From assembly GCA_945890595.1 (NCBI GenBank), contig CAMDCQ010000003.1, positions 1-33,433 of the forward strand: a stretch of 33,433 nucleotides of DNA, in the 5' to 3' direction. The notes under the pieces are model-generated. The model made no database searches. It saw only the letters and a program-made list of their open reading frames with translations, and had not been told where the DNA came from. Each line of letters starts with the position of its first letter. The stretch's first letter is position 1. Position numbers and translations under genes: made by a program. The stretch is from Chitinophaga pinensis (lineage in GTDB: Bacteria > Bacteroidota > Bacteroidia > NS11-12g > UBA9320). Positions 23,289 to 31,689 of this stretch are shown in pieces.

Positions 23289-24449
23289 CTAATAACTCCC
23301 TTCCACGATCACTTTCACCGCCTCAGGAGTAACTGTCTTGTGCTCGCCAAGAGCTATCCAGCCGCGTTCACGTAGCGTTTCACTTACTTTCTCAGCAGTT
23401 CCCTCACAGTCGTCAATGTAGTCCGACAAATGTGTTGGAATGTCGAGCGATTGAAAAAATTCTTCTGTCTTTGTAATGGCCATTCTCGCTCGCTCTTCGA
23501 GTGTACCTTCAGTTATGTTCCAAACGCGTTCACCGTATTGAGCTAGCTTTTCCTTTTTGCTTTCTAGGAAATGATGATAATGTCTTGGTGCTATTATGGC
23601 CAACGTTCTTGCATGATCTATACCATATAGTGCGGTGAGCTCATGACCTATAGCGTGAACTGCCCAATCGGTAGGCACCCCTTTTTGCAGTAGTCCATTG
23701 AGTGCCATAGTACAACACCACATAAAGTTTGCGGCTGAAGTATAGTCAGCTGGATTCTCCATTACCTTAGGAGCTGTTGCTACAAGACTATTCATGACGC
23801 TTTCTGCAAAACGATCTTGTAAATCTGCACCTATAGGATAAGTCATATATTGCTCCATCACATGGGTATACGCATCCGTTATTCCATTGGCAATTTGATT
23901 CTTTGGAATAGAAGCAACTACAGTAGGATCTAAAATACTAAATTTAGGGAAAAGTCCTGGTCCGCCCATCGCTAGTTTTTGACCAATTCCCCTGCGAGAA
24001 ATAACCGAACCACTGTTCATTTCGGTTCCAGTTGCAGGAAGTGTTAGTACCGTACCAAATGGCATTCCTACATCCGTTCTTATCGCCTTTGCCAAAATAT
24101 CCCAAGGCTCCTCGCCTTCGTAAAGTGCTGCTGCTGACAGAAATTTAACACCATCTATAACAGAACCACCACCTACAGCAAGTAAAAAATCAATTTTTTC
24201 CGATTTGATAATAGTCAATGCATCCATCAAAATTTCATATTCAGGATTAGCAGGTATGCCCCCAAACTCTATGTAGTCAAAATTCTTGAGAGCTTCGGTT
24301 ACTTGCTCGTAAACTCCATTTTTCTTGATACTTCCGCCACCATACAGCAACATAATATTGGCGTTAGGAGGAAGTTCTTGGGTAAGTTTTGCTATGGTAT
24401 CTTTACCAAAATGTATTTTAACTGGGTTTATTAATTCGAAATTGCGCAT
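23289..24449 (-). CDS. Iron-containing alcohol dehydrogenase, YqhD-type (NADPH aldehyde reductase)
   Basis: 386 residues of the group III metal-dependent alcohol dehydrogenase family. The dinucleotide motifs YGGGSIKKNG (36-45) and VGGGSVIDGVK (92-102) are present; the first, with GGGS and Lys residues, fits NADP(H) use as in YqhD. Metal ligands match YqhD: Asp192, His196, His265 and His279, in DAYTHVMEQY and HAIGHELTALYGIDHAR. YqhD-type enzymes reduce a range of aldehydes, including lipid peroxidation products. The barrel gene follows after 33 bases. A 3' relic of a related gene lies about 1 kb downstream. Substrate unknown. Confidence 0.92.
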   Translation of the reverse strand: MRNFELINPVKIHFGKDTIAKLTQELPPNANIMLLYGGGSIKKNGVYEQVTEALKNFDYIEFGGIPANPEYEILMDALTIIKSEKIDFLLAVGGGSVIDGVKFLSAAALYEGEEPWDILAKAIRTDVGMPFGTVLTLPATGTEMNSGSVISRRGIGQKLAMGGPGLFPKFSILDPTVVASIPKNQIANGITDAYTHVMEQYMTYPIGADLQDRFAESVMNSLVATAPKVMENPADYTSAANFMWCCTMALNGLLQKGVPTDWAVHAIGHELTALYGIDHARTLAIIAPRHYHHFLESKKEKLAQYGERVWNITEGTLEERARMAITKTEEFFQSLDIPTHLSDYIDDCEGTAEKVSETLRERGWIALGEHKTVTPEAVKVIVEGSY

Positions 24450-24489
24450 ACTAGTGTAACGAAGTAAACCAAAATTTGTTGGAATTTAT

Positions 24490-25146
24490 TTAAAACCTTA
24501 ACTCCTTCACCACAAATCGAGCAAACAACTCCTCTGAGTACCAGTTATATTTTTTGGTAAGGGCTATCGCTTTTTTATGATGTTCGTTTTTGTAGGCAAA
24601 TTGCATTATGGCTTCTTGGTTTTTCCATAGGCTAAATGTTGCCATTTCTAAAAGAGGTATATCTCCTATTCCTCTGGTAAATAGTAGTCCGGGGTTGTCC
24701 CACAAATCCCGATGTGACGTGGGCACGTAGTTCCAAAATCTAAAGAGTTTATGCCATTTTAGAGATGCACGAGTTATTACCCCTATTTGGTCATGCTCAC
24801 TTACTGTCAAATGCTTCATAGCTGCGAATGGAGTTTTACCATCCCATGTTCCATTTACTTTTATGCAACGTAAATCGTAGTTTATTATCTTGGAGCAACG
24901 TTGTTTGTACTCGTTTATAAACGAACTATCCTTAAAAAATAGCCCTGCGTCGTCTTCTGATTCCCAAACCGCTAAAAAAGCATATTCTGACCAGTCGGGC
25001 AAAACACTAAATCCTTTTTTGCCTGTACCTAGAAGTTTAAAAAACAACAGACCTTTAGTGTTTTTCAAAAGCCGTGACCCACCTCCCATCATTTTGAAGG
25101 CCCAGTACTTATGTTCTGTGACAGTAAAAAAGGTAAGTGTGGTCAT
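24490..25146 (-). CDS. CrtA-like (spheroidene monooxygenase family) protein
   Basis: 218 residues from ATG 25146; a TTG at 25167 is also in frame but less likely. The protein has the layout of CrtA-like proteins: N-terminal TLTFFTVTEHKYWAFKMM, FSVLPDWSEYAFLAVWESE in the middle, WDGKTPFA, and the C-terminal block LLEMATFSLWKNQEAIMQFAYKN ... YNWYSEELFARFVV. CrtA oxygenates carotenoids in phototrophs, but homologues occur in Bacteroidota without that pathway and no other carotenoid gene is near, so the substrate is open. It lacks a signal peptide. Upstream is a bestrophin gene on the same strand (114 bases). Confidence 0.75.
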   Translation of the reverse strand: MTTLTFFTVTEHKYWAFKMMGGGSRLLKNTKGLLFFKLLGTGKKGFSVLPDWSEYAFLAVWESEDDAGLFFKDSSFINEYKQRCSKIINYDLRCIKVNGTWDGKTPFAAMKHLTVSEHDQIGVITRASLKWHKLFRFWNYVPTSHRDLWDNPGLLFTRGIGDIPLLEMATFSLWKNQEAIMQFAYKNEHHKKAIALTKKYNWYSEELFARFVVKELRF

Positions 25147-25260
25147 TGCTAGCCTATGTAACACCAAGAACGTCTAATTGTTAGGAAGGCCTAGTAAACG
25201 AAACGGCTTGCGTAGGACGATTTTTTTATAATCGAGTATAAAATATCGCCTGAGTCACTT

Positions 25261-26130
25261 TTACTCCTTCAAAATATCTCCCACATTTGCTTTAATTCTT
25301 TGCGCAATGTCGTCAAGCGGCAAGTCATTATCATCTTGCCCAAAAGGGTCTTCTATTTCCTCCGCAAGTACCTCTATACTTACCAAAATGTAGAATATAA
25401 AAACTGCAATTAGAACCGTACCATAACCAAAAGAAGAAACAAACCCAATGGGAAGTGTGAAAACATAAATGAATATAAATTTCTTTAAAAACAGATTATA
25501 GGAGTACGGCATTGGGGTGTTTTTTATTCGTTCGCAAGCACCTGTTATGTTGGAGAAAGTATTCAAATTGGTGTCCATAGCCAAGTATTCTATATCGCTA
25601 ATTTCACCTTTGTTTTTCATAACACGCAGTCTATTATACATGAGTTGCGAGATATAACTGGGCTTATGAGATGCAGCATAAAAACCTTGATTTTCCTCGT
25701 CTGATAGTGCTATGGTAAGTTCTTCAGACTCATCTCGTAAGTGCCATTTTAGGGCAAATACATAGTTTGAAATCATCCGGTTAAAAAACGATATCGTATT
25801 TTTATCATTAGTGGTAGATGCTATCTTTATGGCTAGCGTACGCGTGTTGTTTACCAACTCTCCCCACCTTTTTCGTCCTTCCCACCAGCGGTCATACGCA
25901 GTGTTAGTTCTAAAAACAAGGAGCAGAGATAATACAAATCCAATGAGTGAATATACCGCAATGGCATCCTTAAATATATGCAAGTCCTTGAAGTAAGTGA
26001 GCTCCACGTGTGTTAATACAGCCGTCATACTGGCCAAAATCAACATCTCTGGTAATAAAATTCTTAATGTATCGCTTTTGGGTACTTTGAGTATCTGCGT
26101 AAACCAAATTTTAGGGTTGTACTTTATCAT
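25261..26130 (-). CDS. Bestrophin-like anion channel protein
   Basis: 289 residues from ATG 26130 of the bestrophin/UPF0187 (YneE) family of pentameric membrane channels. Visible: MIKYNPKIWFTQILKV, a first membrane helix at about residues 23-45 (LLPEMLILASMTAVLTHVEL), VYSLIGFVLSLLLVFRTNTAYDRWWEGRKRWGELVNNTR (the most conserved family block), and the later helices FIFIYVFTLPIGFVSSFGYGTVLIAVFIFYILVSIEVLAEEIEDPFG with an acidic end, typical of the family. It diverges from acs, with 65 bases between the start codons. The start at 26130 is favoured by a TAnnTTTG box 7 bases upstream rather than the ATG at 26160. Confidence 0.9.
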   Translation of the reverse strand: MIKYNPKIWFTQILKVPKSDTLRILLPEMLILASMTAVLTHVELTYFKDLHIFKDAIAVYSLIGFVLSLLLVFRTNTAYDRWWEGRKRWGELVNNTRTLAIKIASTTNDKNTISFFNRMISNYVFALKWHLRDESEELTIALSDEENQGFYAASHKPSYISQLMYNRLRVMKNKGEISDIEYLAMDTNLNTFSNITGACERIKNTPMPYSYNLFLKKFIFIYVFTLPIGFVSSFGYGTVLIAVFIFYILVSIEVLAEEIEDPFGQDDNDLPLDDIAQRIKANVGDILKE

Positions 26131-26137
26131 TATTGGC

Positions 26138-26145
26138 CAAAAGTA
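26138..26145 (-). promoter_or_regulatory. -7 box TACTTTTG of the bestrophin gene
   Basis: Exact TAnnTTTG match ending 7 bases before ATG 26130. It lies in the 65-base gap shared with divergent acs, so the two promoters must overlap or abut. A -33 element is not clear. Confidence 0.5.
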
Positions 26146-26195
26146 AGAGATTAATGTCATTTGCCATTGTATCTATTTTTACGTTAATTCGCCGA

Positions 26196-28097
26196 ATGTC
26201 ACGTTACATAGCAAAAAACCTAAGCGACTATAATCAACTCTACGCTGAGAATCTTTCCAACCCTTCACAATTTTGGGAAGAATTTGCCGCACAAGAATTT
26301 ACATGGCACCGCAAATGGGATAATGTACTTGACTTTGATCTTACTAAGCCTAACGTAAAATGGTTTGAAGGCGCTAAACTTAATATTACCGAAAACTGTA
26401 TCGATCGGCACCTTGCCACAAAAGGTGATCAAACAGCAATCATATTTGAGCCTAACGATATTCACGAGCAATCACTGCACATTTCCTATAGCGAATTGGC
26501 TAAAAATGTAAATAAAACGGCCAATATGCTAAAGGCCAATGGCGCCAAAAAAGGAGATAGAATATGTTTATACATGCCCATGACTCCAGAACTAGCCTAT
26601 GCCGTTCTGGCTTGCGCCCGCATAGGTGCGGTTCATTCTGTGGTATTTGCAGGTTTTAGTGCTAAGAGTTTGAGCGATAGAATAATGGATGCTCAATGCT
26701 CCATCGTACTCACCGCAGATGGCGGTTATCGCGGTTCCAAAACAACTCCACTAAAGGAAATCATGGACGAAGCACTAGAAAGCTGTGATTGCGTAAAAAA
26801 GGTTATCGTACTAAATAGAACCCATACCAAAATACCCATGGAATACGGGCGAGATGTATGGTGGCAAGAAGAATTTGAAAAGGCGAGCGATGTTTGTGTA
26901 GCAGAAATAATGGATGCTGAAGACATGCTCTTCATACTTTACACCAGCGGGAGTACAGGCAAACCAAAGGGCATGGTGCATACCTGCGGCGGGTATATGG
27001 TGTATACCAACTATTCTTTTCGGAATGTTTTTCAATATCAAGAAGGAGAAATATACTGGTGTACTGCCGATATAGGTTGGATAACAGGACATAGCTATAT
27101 AGTATATGGACCACTGAGTGCAGGAGCAACAACTGTACTATTTGAAGGGGTGCCAAGTTACCCTGATATGGGTCGTTTTTGGCAGGTAGTTGCCAAACAT
27201 AAAGTCAATATTTTTTACACCGCACCTACAGCTATTCGTTCACTAGCCACCTGTGATATAAATTTGGTAAACCAGCATGACTTATCAAGCCTGAGCAAAC
27301 TAGGTACAGTAGGTGAACCCATTAATCTTGAGGCTTGGGAATGGTACGACGAACATATTGGCAAACAAAAATGTCCCATAGTTGATACCTGGTGGCAAAC
27401 CGAAACCGGAGGAATTATGATTAGTAGCCTAGCAGGAGTAACCAAAGACATACCTACTTTTGCTACGCTTCCTTTACCTGGCATACAGCCTTGTCTGATG
27501 GATGAAAATGGACTGGAATTACCCGAGGGAGAACAAGAAGGTCGACTTTGCATAAAATTTCCATGGCCGAGCATGGCACGTAGCATTTACGGAGACCACC
27601 AGCGCTATGCAGACACTTATTTTAGTACATTCCCCGGCAAGTATTTTACGGGAGACGGAGCAAAACGCGACCTTGAAGGCAACTATCGCATTACAGGCCG
27701 GGTAGATGATATAGTGATTGTAAGTGGGCATAACCTCGGGACTGCAGAAATAGAAAATATAATAAACGAACATCCTCAAGTTGCCGAAAGTGCTGTAGTT
27801 GGTTATCCGCATGATGTAAAGGGAAATAGTATTTACGCGTACGTCACACTTAAGAATGACGGCAGTTACCATAGTCAACTAGAAAGTGAGATTAAAGAGT
27901 TGGTTTCACGAACCTTAGGTCCTATTTCTAAGCCCGAAAAAATTCAATTTACGTCAGGTTTACCTAAAACCCGTAGTGGCAAAATAATGCGTAGAATCTT
28001 AAGAAAAGTAGCTGCCAACGAGCTAGAAAACTTAGGCGATATAAGTACTCTGCTCAATCCAGAGTGTGTAGAAGAAATAATTGCCGGAAGGAAATAG
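26196..28097 (+). CDS. acs: Acetate-CoA ligase (acetyl-CoA synthetase)
   Basis: Activates acetate with ATP and CoA to acetyl-CoA. 633 residues from ATG 26196, which begins MSRYIAKNLSDYNQLYAE; the frame extends to 26133 but the extra 21 residues (MAKSKRLMSF...) are not family-like. The adenylation motifs are present: LYTSGSTGKPKGMVH, YWCTADIGWITGHSYIVYGPL, the DTWWQTETGG acetate-pocket motif, YFTGDGAKRD and RITGRVDDIVIVSGHNLGTAEIE. The C-terminal catalytic lysine lies in PKTRSGKIMRRILR, the site that acetylation often inactivates. GHNL in place of the usual GHRL is clade-typical rather than a defect, from memory. Its upstream region is shared with bestrophin. Confidence 0.95.
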   Translation: MSRYIAKNLSDYNQLYAENLSNPSQFWEEFAAQEFTWHRKWDNVLDFDLTKPNVKWFEGAKLNITENCIDRHLATKGDQTAIIFEPNDIHEQSLHISYSELAKNVNKTANMLKANGAKKGDRICLYMPMTPELAYAVLACARIGAVHSVVFAGFSAKSLSDRIMDAQCSIVLTADGGYRGSKTTPLKEIMDEALESCDCVKKVIVLNRTHTKIPMEYGRDVWWQEEFEKASDVCVAEIMDAEDMLFILYTSGSTGKPKGMVHTCGGYMVYTNYSFRNVFQYQEGEIYWCTADIGWITGHSYIVYGPLSAGATTVLFEGVPSYPDMGRFWQVVAKHKVNIFYTAPTAIRSLATCDINLVNQHDLSSLSKLGTVGEPINLEAWEWYDEHIGKQKCPIVDTWWQTETGGIMISSLAGVTKDIPTFATLPLPGIQPCLMDENGLELPEGEQEGRLCIKFPWPSMARSIYGDHQRYADTYFSTFPGKYFTGDGAKRDLEGNYRITGRVDDIVIVSGHNLGTAEIENIINEHPQVAESAVVGYPHDVKGNSIYAYVTLKNDGSYHSQLESEIKELVSRTLGPISKPEKIQFTSGLPKTRSGKIMRRILRKVAANELENLGDISTLLNPECVEEIIAGRK

Positions 28098-28100
28098 GAT

Positions 28101-28149
28101 AACTGATTTAGGACGTAGGATATATCATCTGGGACTCCTGTCAGTTTTT
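28101..28149 (+). terminator. Possible terminator of acs
   Basis: AACTGA (28101-28106) pairs with TCAGTT (28141-28146) and inner AGGA (28110-28113) with TCCT (28136-28139), followed by TTTTT. The loop of about 22 bases is large, so confidence is limited. Confidence 0.4.
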
Positions 28150-28165
28150 GATAATGGCGGGCCTG

Positions 28166-28214
28166 GTATAGAAACGCCTCTTGGCAAGGCGAGGGTGTTC
28201 TTCAAATTCTATAC
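28166..28214. other. Nested stem-loop between convergent acs and threonine aldolase genes
   Basis: GTATAGAA (28166-28173) pairs with TTCTATAC (28207-28214). Inside, AACGCCTC (28173-28180) pairs with GAGGGTGTT (28191-28199), allowing G-U pairs and one bulge. No T run follows. It may end transcription both ways or be a small repeat; no other copy is seen in the window. Confidence 0.45.
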
Positions 28215-28251
28215 TGATTTAATATAAATAGAGCCTTCAGGACTTCAGTTA

Positions 28252-29280
28252 CTACAACTGCCCAATCTCCCTAACCAAAGCCTCTACATTTTCACTAGCA
28301 GTTGCCCAACTGGTAATCAAGCGAATGGCTGAGTGGGTTTCATTTATCTTTCTCCAGTGATGAAACGTAAATTTTTGTGCTAAATGCTCAATCTGCGTAT
28401 TGCTTAAAATCGGAAAAATTTGATTGGTAATAGTATCTTCCCAAAATAGAATTCCCTTGTCTGAGAATGCTTGCTTCAATTTCATGGCTTGCTCATTAGC
28501 ATAACGAGCTAAGTCAAAGTACAAATCATCACGCAGCAATTCCTCAAATTGAATACCGAGTACTCGCCCTTTAGCTAACATAGCTCCACGCTGCTTTACA
28601 TGAAATGCAAAATCTTCTTGAAGTATGGGATTATTTATAACAATAGCCTCTCCCAATAATGCCCCATTTTTAGTACCTCCTAACCAAAAAACATCTGTAA
28701 GTCTGGCAACATCAGCCAGTGTCAAGTCGTTGTCTTTTGCGACAAGCGCATTACCTAGTCTTGCCCCATCCATAAACAAGTACAAATCGTTTTCCTTGCA
28801 AAAATTATAAACGTCTGTAAGCTCTTGTTTACTATAAATAGTGCCCATCTCGGTAGCATTCGAAATATATACCATACGCTGTTTTAGCACATGGGGTTTG
28901 TTCATGTGCGCATCTAAGACCTGCCGAATATGAGCTGGAGTTAGCTTGCCAAAGCTTGCTTCTATAGCATTTATTTTATGACCGGTAGCTTCTATTGCGC
29001 CTGTTTCATTGGTATAAATATGCCCAGTAGTTGCGGCTATTACACTCTCGTGAGGTTTCAAGCAGGCTGCTATTACAAGCATATTGGCTTGTGTTCCGCC
29101 GCTTACAAAATGAACTTTAGACGCTGGAGAATTCGCTTTTTCTGAGATTAGTGCAGCTGCTCTTTGGCAATATTCATCTACACCATAGCCGTCTTGTTGC
29201 ACCCTATTGGTACGGACAAGTGCTTCCAAAACACGAGGATGACATCCTTCAGAATAGTCATTTTTAAACGAGATAGTCAT
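28252..29280 (-). CDS. Threonine aldolase family PLP enzyme
   Basis: 342 residues of the fold-type I threonine aldolase/beta-eliminating lyase family, which splits L-threonine (and allo-threonine) to glycine and acetaldehyde. The PLP lysine is probably Lys204 in WLGGTKNGALLGE, with Asp171 in MDGARLGN holding the ring nitrogen. GGTQANML and the N-terminal GYGVDEYCQRAAALI mark the Bacteroidota-type subgroup, whose N-terminus differs from the standard LtaE DLRSDTVT form. The ATG at 29280 lies 8 bases after a TAnnTTTG box. Kbl and Fhs nearby also handle glycine or one-carbon units. Substrate could be another beta-hydroxy amino acid. Confidence 0.85.
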   Translation of the reverse strand: MTISFKNDYSEGCHPRVLEALVRTNRVQQDGYGVDEYCQRAAALISEKANSPASKVHFVSGGTQANMLVIAACLKPHESVIAATTGHIYTNETGAIEATGHKINAIEASFGKLTPAHIRQVLDAHMNKPHVLKQRMVYISNATEMGTIYSKQELTDVYNFCKENDLYLFMDGARLGNALVAKDNDLTLADVARLTDVFWLGGTKNGALLGEAIVINNPILQEDFAFHVKQRGAMLAKGRVLGIQFEELLRDDLYFDLARYANEQAMKLKQAFSDKGILFWEDTITNQIFPILSNTQIEHLAQKFTFHHWRKINETHSAIRLITSWATASENVEALVREIGQL

Positions 29281-29288
29281 GATACACT

Positions 29289-29313
29289 CAAAATTAACTT
29301 AAAAAATAAGTTA
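29289..29313 (-). promoter_or_regulatory. -7 box TAATTTTG with overlapping inverted repeat before the threonine aldolase gene
   Basis: TAATTTTG (29296-29289) matches TAnnTTTG and ends 8 bases before the ATG. An inverted repeat TAACTTA/TAAGTTA (29295-29301 and 29307-29313, 5-base A spacer) overlaps its upstream edge and could be an operator. No -33 TTTG is evident. Confidence 0.45.
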
Positions 29314-29332
29314 TTCGTTGGCTAGCACAATT

Positions 29333-29782
29333 TTACTCCTGCTCTACCGTCCGTTTAGACTTACGATAGATGAACGAGTTAAAGATATTACGGCGAGCAA
29401 ATCGTTGCATTTTATCTGCATTTACCAACTTGGAAAACAGCGTTTTATTCACACCAAAATACTCGTACGTAGAGCCATCTGTAAAAGTAACCTCTAGTAA
29501 CATACTTTTGTGATGTAAGTCGTCAATACTCGCATTATTTATAGTCTCGTTATACTCATCCAATCCTTTGGCAATAGTTTCTGGAGCTATACTTATTAAA
29601 AAAGCATATCCATCTGTGAGTTGGCGACTCATTTCCTCTGCTTCTTCTTTCATGGTATCGTCAGCAGTGTGCTTATCGGGATGCCATTCTTTAACCAAAT
29701 TACGGTAGCTGGTTTTTAATTCCTTAAGATCTATTTCACCCTCTACTTGAAACAGTTTTTTGTATTGATTGATACGCTTCAT
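29333..29782 (-). CDS. J-domain protein with KTSC domain
   Basis: 149 residues, soluble. Residues about 8-70 form a DnaJ J-domain with the HPD motif (VKEWHPDKH), which stimulates Hsp70 ATPase; there is no Gly/Phe or zinc region. Residues about 95-145 match the KTSC domain (MLLEVTFTDGSTYEYFGVNKTLFSKLVNADKMQRFARRNIFNSFIYR), a small domain of unknown function named after a lysyl-tRNA synthetase C-terminal region. The fusion suggests a dedicated DnaK co-chaperone. The ATG at 29782 is 23 bases after a TAGGTTTG box. Confidence 0.85.
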   Translation of the reverse strand: MKRINQYKKLFQVEGEIDLKELKTSYRNLVKEWHPDKHTADDTMKEEAEEMSRQLTDGYAFLISIAPETIAKGLDEYNETINNASIDDLHHKSMLLEVTFTDGSTYEYFGVNKTLFSKLVNADKMQRFARRNIFNSFIYRKSKRTVEQE

Positions 29783-29805
29783 TTATGCTCTGCTAAAAAA
29801 CGGTG

Positions 29806-29813
29806 CAAACCTA
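29806..29813 (-). promoter_or_regulatory. -7 box TAGGTTTG of the J-domain gene
   Basis: Exact TAnnTTTG match 23 bases before ATG 29782 in the 67-base gap after fhs. A clear -33 element is not visible. It suggests the J-domain gene has its own promoter although fhs lies upstream on the same strand. Confidence 0.45.
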
Positions 29814-29849
29814 TCCAAATAAGTGGGAATAACTGTTTTCTATTTAACC

Positions 29850-31517
29850 CTAGCTTAATCCAGTAATGACACCATTGTTATCTATGTCCATTCCTTCGCT
29901 GGCAGGTATTGCAGGCAAGCCTGGCATACGCATCATGTTTCCTAAAATAGGAATAAGAAATCCAGCGCCAGCTGCTATTTCAAATTCACGCACGGTGATT
30001 CTAAAGCCAGAAGGACGGCCGGTTAACTTCTCATTATCCGAAAATGATTTTTGGGTTTTTGCCATACAAATCGGCAATTGATCTAATCCAAGCTTTGCTA
30101 TGGTTCTTAATCCTGCTTCTGCCTCCGTAGCGTAATCTACACCGTCAGCACCGTATATTTCCTTGGCAATAGTTTCTATTTTTTCTTTTACAGGACTTGA
30201 CCAGTCATAAAGCGGTTTGAAATTACTCTTGCCACTTTCTATTTCTGCTACAACAGCTCTAGCCAAATCAGCAGTTCCATTACCTCCTTCAGCCCATCCT
30301 TTACTTAATACTGCTTTCACACCTACACTCGCGCATTTCTCTATCAGCCAATCTATCTCTTCTTGACTATCGGTATAAAAGTTATTAATTGCCACAACAC
30401 GCTGCAAGCCAAATTTAGCCATGTTTTCAAGGTGTTTTTCTAAGTTAGCGAATCCTTTTTGCACGCGTTCTAAACTAGCTGTATTGTACTCGTCTGCAGG
30501 CGAGCCTCCGTGGTGTCTTAACGCTCTAATAGTAGCTACAATGACTACCGCTTTGGGTTTTAGCCCTGCATAACCACATTTAATATCCAAGAATTTTTCT
30601 GCACCTAAATCTGCACCAAATCCTGCTTCGGTTACCACATAATCAGATAAACTCATACCCATTTTGGTAGCAATTATGGTATTAGTTCCTTGCGCTATGT
30701 TAGCGAATGGACCACCGTGAATAATGGCAGGATTGTGCTCCAATGTTTGCACTAAATTTGGTTTTATAGCATCCTTAAGCAATAAGGTCATTGCATTTTG
30801 CGCATTTAAATCACGAGCATATATAGGCTTTCTGTCGAAAGTGTAACCAACGAAAATATTACCCAACTTCTCTTTCAAATCATCTATGCTTTTAGCCATG
30901 CATAAAATAGCCATAACCTCACTAGCTGCAGTTATATTAAAGCCATCTTGCCTAGGAATACCATTCCCAGTACCTCCTAAACCAATCGTGATATCGCGCA
31001 AGGCACGATCATTCATATCTATAACTCGTTTCCAAATTATGGTGCGTGGGTCAATTCCCAGATTTCGTGTTTTACTCTGAATATTATTATCTATAAGCGC
31101 ACTCAGTAGATTATTTGCTTTTTCAATAGCCCCAAAATCACCGGTAAAATGGAGATTGATGTCTTCCATCGGCACAACTTGAGAATAGCCACCACCCGCA
31201 GCGCCACCTTTAATCCCAAAAACAGGACCCAGAGACGGTTCACGCAAAACCACTACAGATTTTTTACCAATTTTATTTAAACCTTCATTAAGCCCAATAG
31301 AAACTGTTGTTTTCCCTTCACCCGCCGGAGTAGGCGTTAAGGCCGTTACAAGTATTAGATTGCTCTTAGCTACCTTATCCTCGTCAATAAGACTAAGCGG
31401 TAATTTGGCTTTATATTTACCGTATTGTTCTAAATCATCCGCATCTATATTTAACTTAGCAGCAATTGTATTTATGTGCTGCATTTCTACTTTTTGGGCA
31501 ATGTCTAAATCTGTCAT
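29850..31517 (-). CDS. fhs: Formate-tetrahydrofolate ligase
   Basis: ATP-dependent ligation of formate to tetrahydrofolate, giving 10-formyl-THF for purine and fMet synthesis. 555 residues, the normal length. Visible: IAAKLNI near the N-terminus, Walker A TPAGEGKTT (63-71), the REPSLGPVFGIKGGAAGGGYSQVVPMEDINLHF block and NIAQGTNTIIATKMG, then the FGADLGAEKF loop. All are hallmarks of the family and intact. ATG at 31517; no adjacent folate gene. Glycine-forming enzymes (threonine aldolase, Kbl) are neighbours, but each has its own strand order and spacing, so an operon is not implied. Confidence 0.96.
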   Translation of the reverse strand: MTDLDIAQKVEMQHINTIAAKLNIDADDLEQYGKYKAKLPLSLIDEDKVAKSNLILVTALTPTPAGEGKTTVSIGLNEGLNKIGKKSVVVLREPSLGPVFGIKGGAAGGGYSQVVPMEDINLHFTGDFGAIEKANNLLSALIDNNIQSKTRNLGIDPRTIIWKRVIDMNDRALRDITIGLGGTGNGIPRQDGFNITAASEVMAILCMAKSIDDLKEKLGNIFVGYTFDRKPIYARDLNAQNAMTLLLKDAIKPNLVQTLEHNPAIIHGGPFANIAQGTNTIIATKMGMSLSDYVVTEAGFGADLGAEKFLDIKCGYAGLKPKAVVIVATIRALRHHGGSPADEYNTASLERVQKGFANLEKHLENMAKFGLQRVVAINNFYTDSQEEIDWLIEKCASVGVKAVLSKGWAEGGNGTADLARAVVAEIESGKSNFKPLYDWSSPVKEKIETIAKEIYGADGVDYATEAEAGLRTIAKLGLDQLPICMAKTQKSFSDNEKLTGRPSGFRITVREFEIAAGAGFLIPILGNMMRMPGLPAIPASEGMDIDNNGVITGLS

Positions 31518-31586
31518 ACTGTTCTAATTCTGAACGAATATACCATTTGAAGGTATCCACACATCTTTAAACCTATTCTAAATGTC

Positions 31587-31594
31587 TAACTTTG
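31587..31594 (+). promoter_or_regulatory. Possible -7 box TAACTTTG upstream of the SGNH hydrolase gene
   Basis: Exact TAnnTTTG match, but 95 bases before the ATG and without a clear -33 element. Possible promoter for the divergent hydrolase gene; a chance match cannot be excluded. Confidence 0.3.
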
Positions 31595-31689
31595 ACCACA
31601 GGTTAGCATCTCTTTTTATCTTTTAGGTGAGGTAAACGATGCTATAAGAACCCACTTTAATACCATTAACCCCTTGTACAAAAATACGA

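Noticed and set aside
24490..25146. CrtA-like gene as evidence of a carotenoid cluster
   Set aside because: No phytoene synthase, desaturase, cyclase or hydroxylase gene is present in the window.
26133..26195. Longer acs start with 21 extra residues
   Set aside because: The residues (MAKSKRLMSF...) are not family-like and overlap the bestrophin promoter; the ATG at 26196 gives the normal N-terminus.
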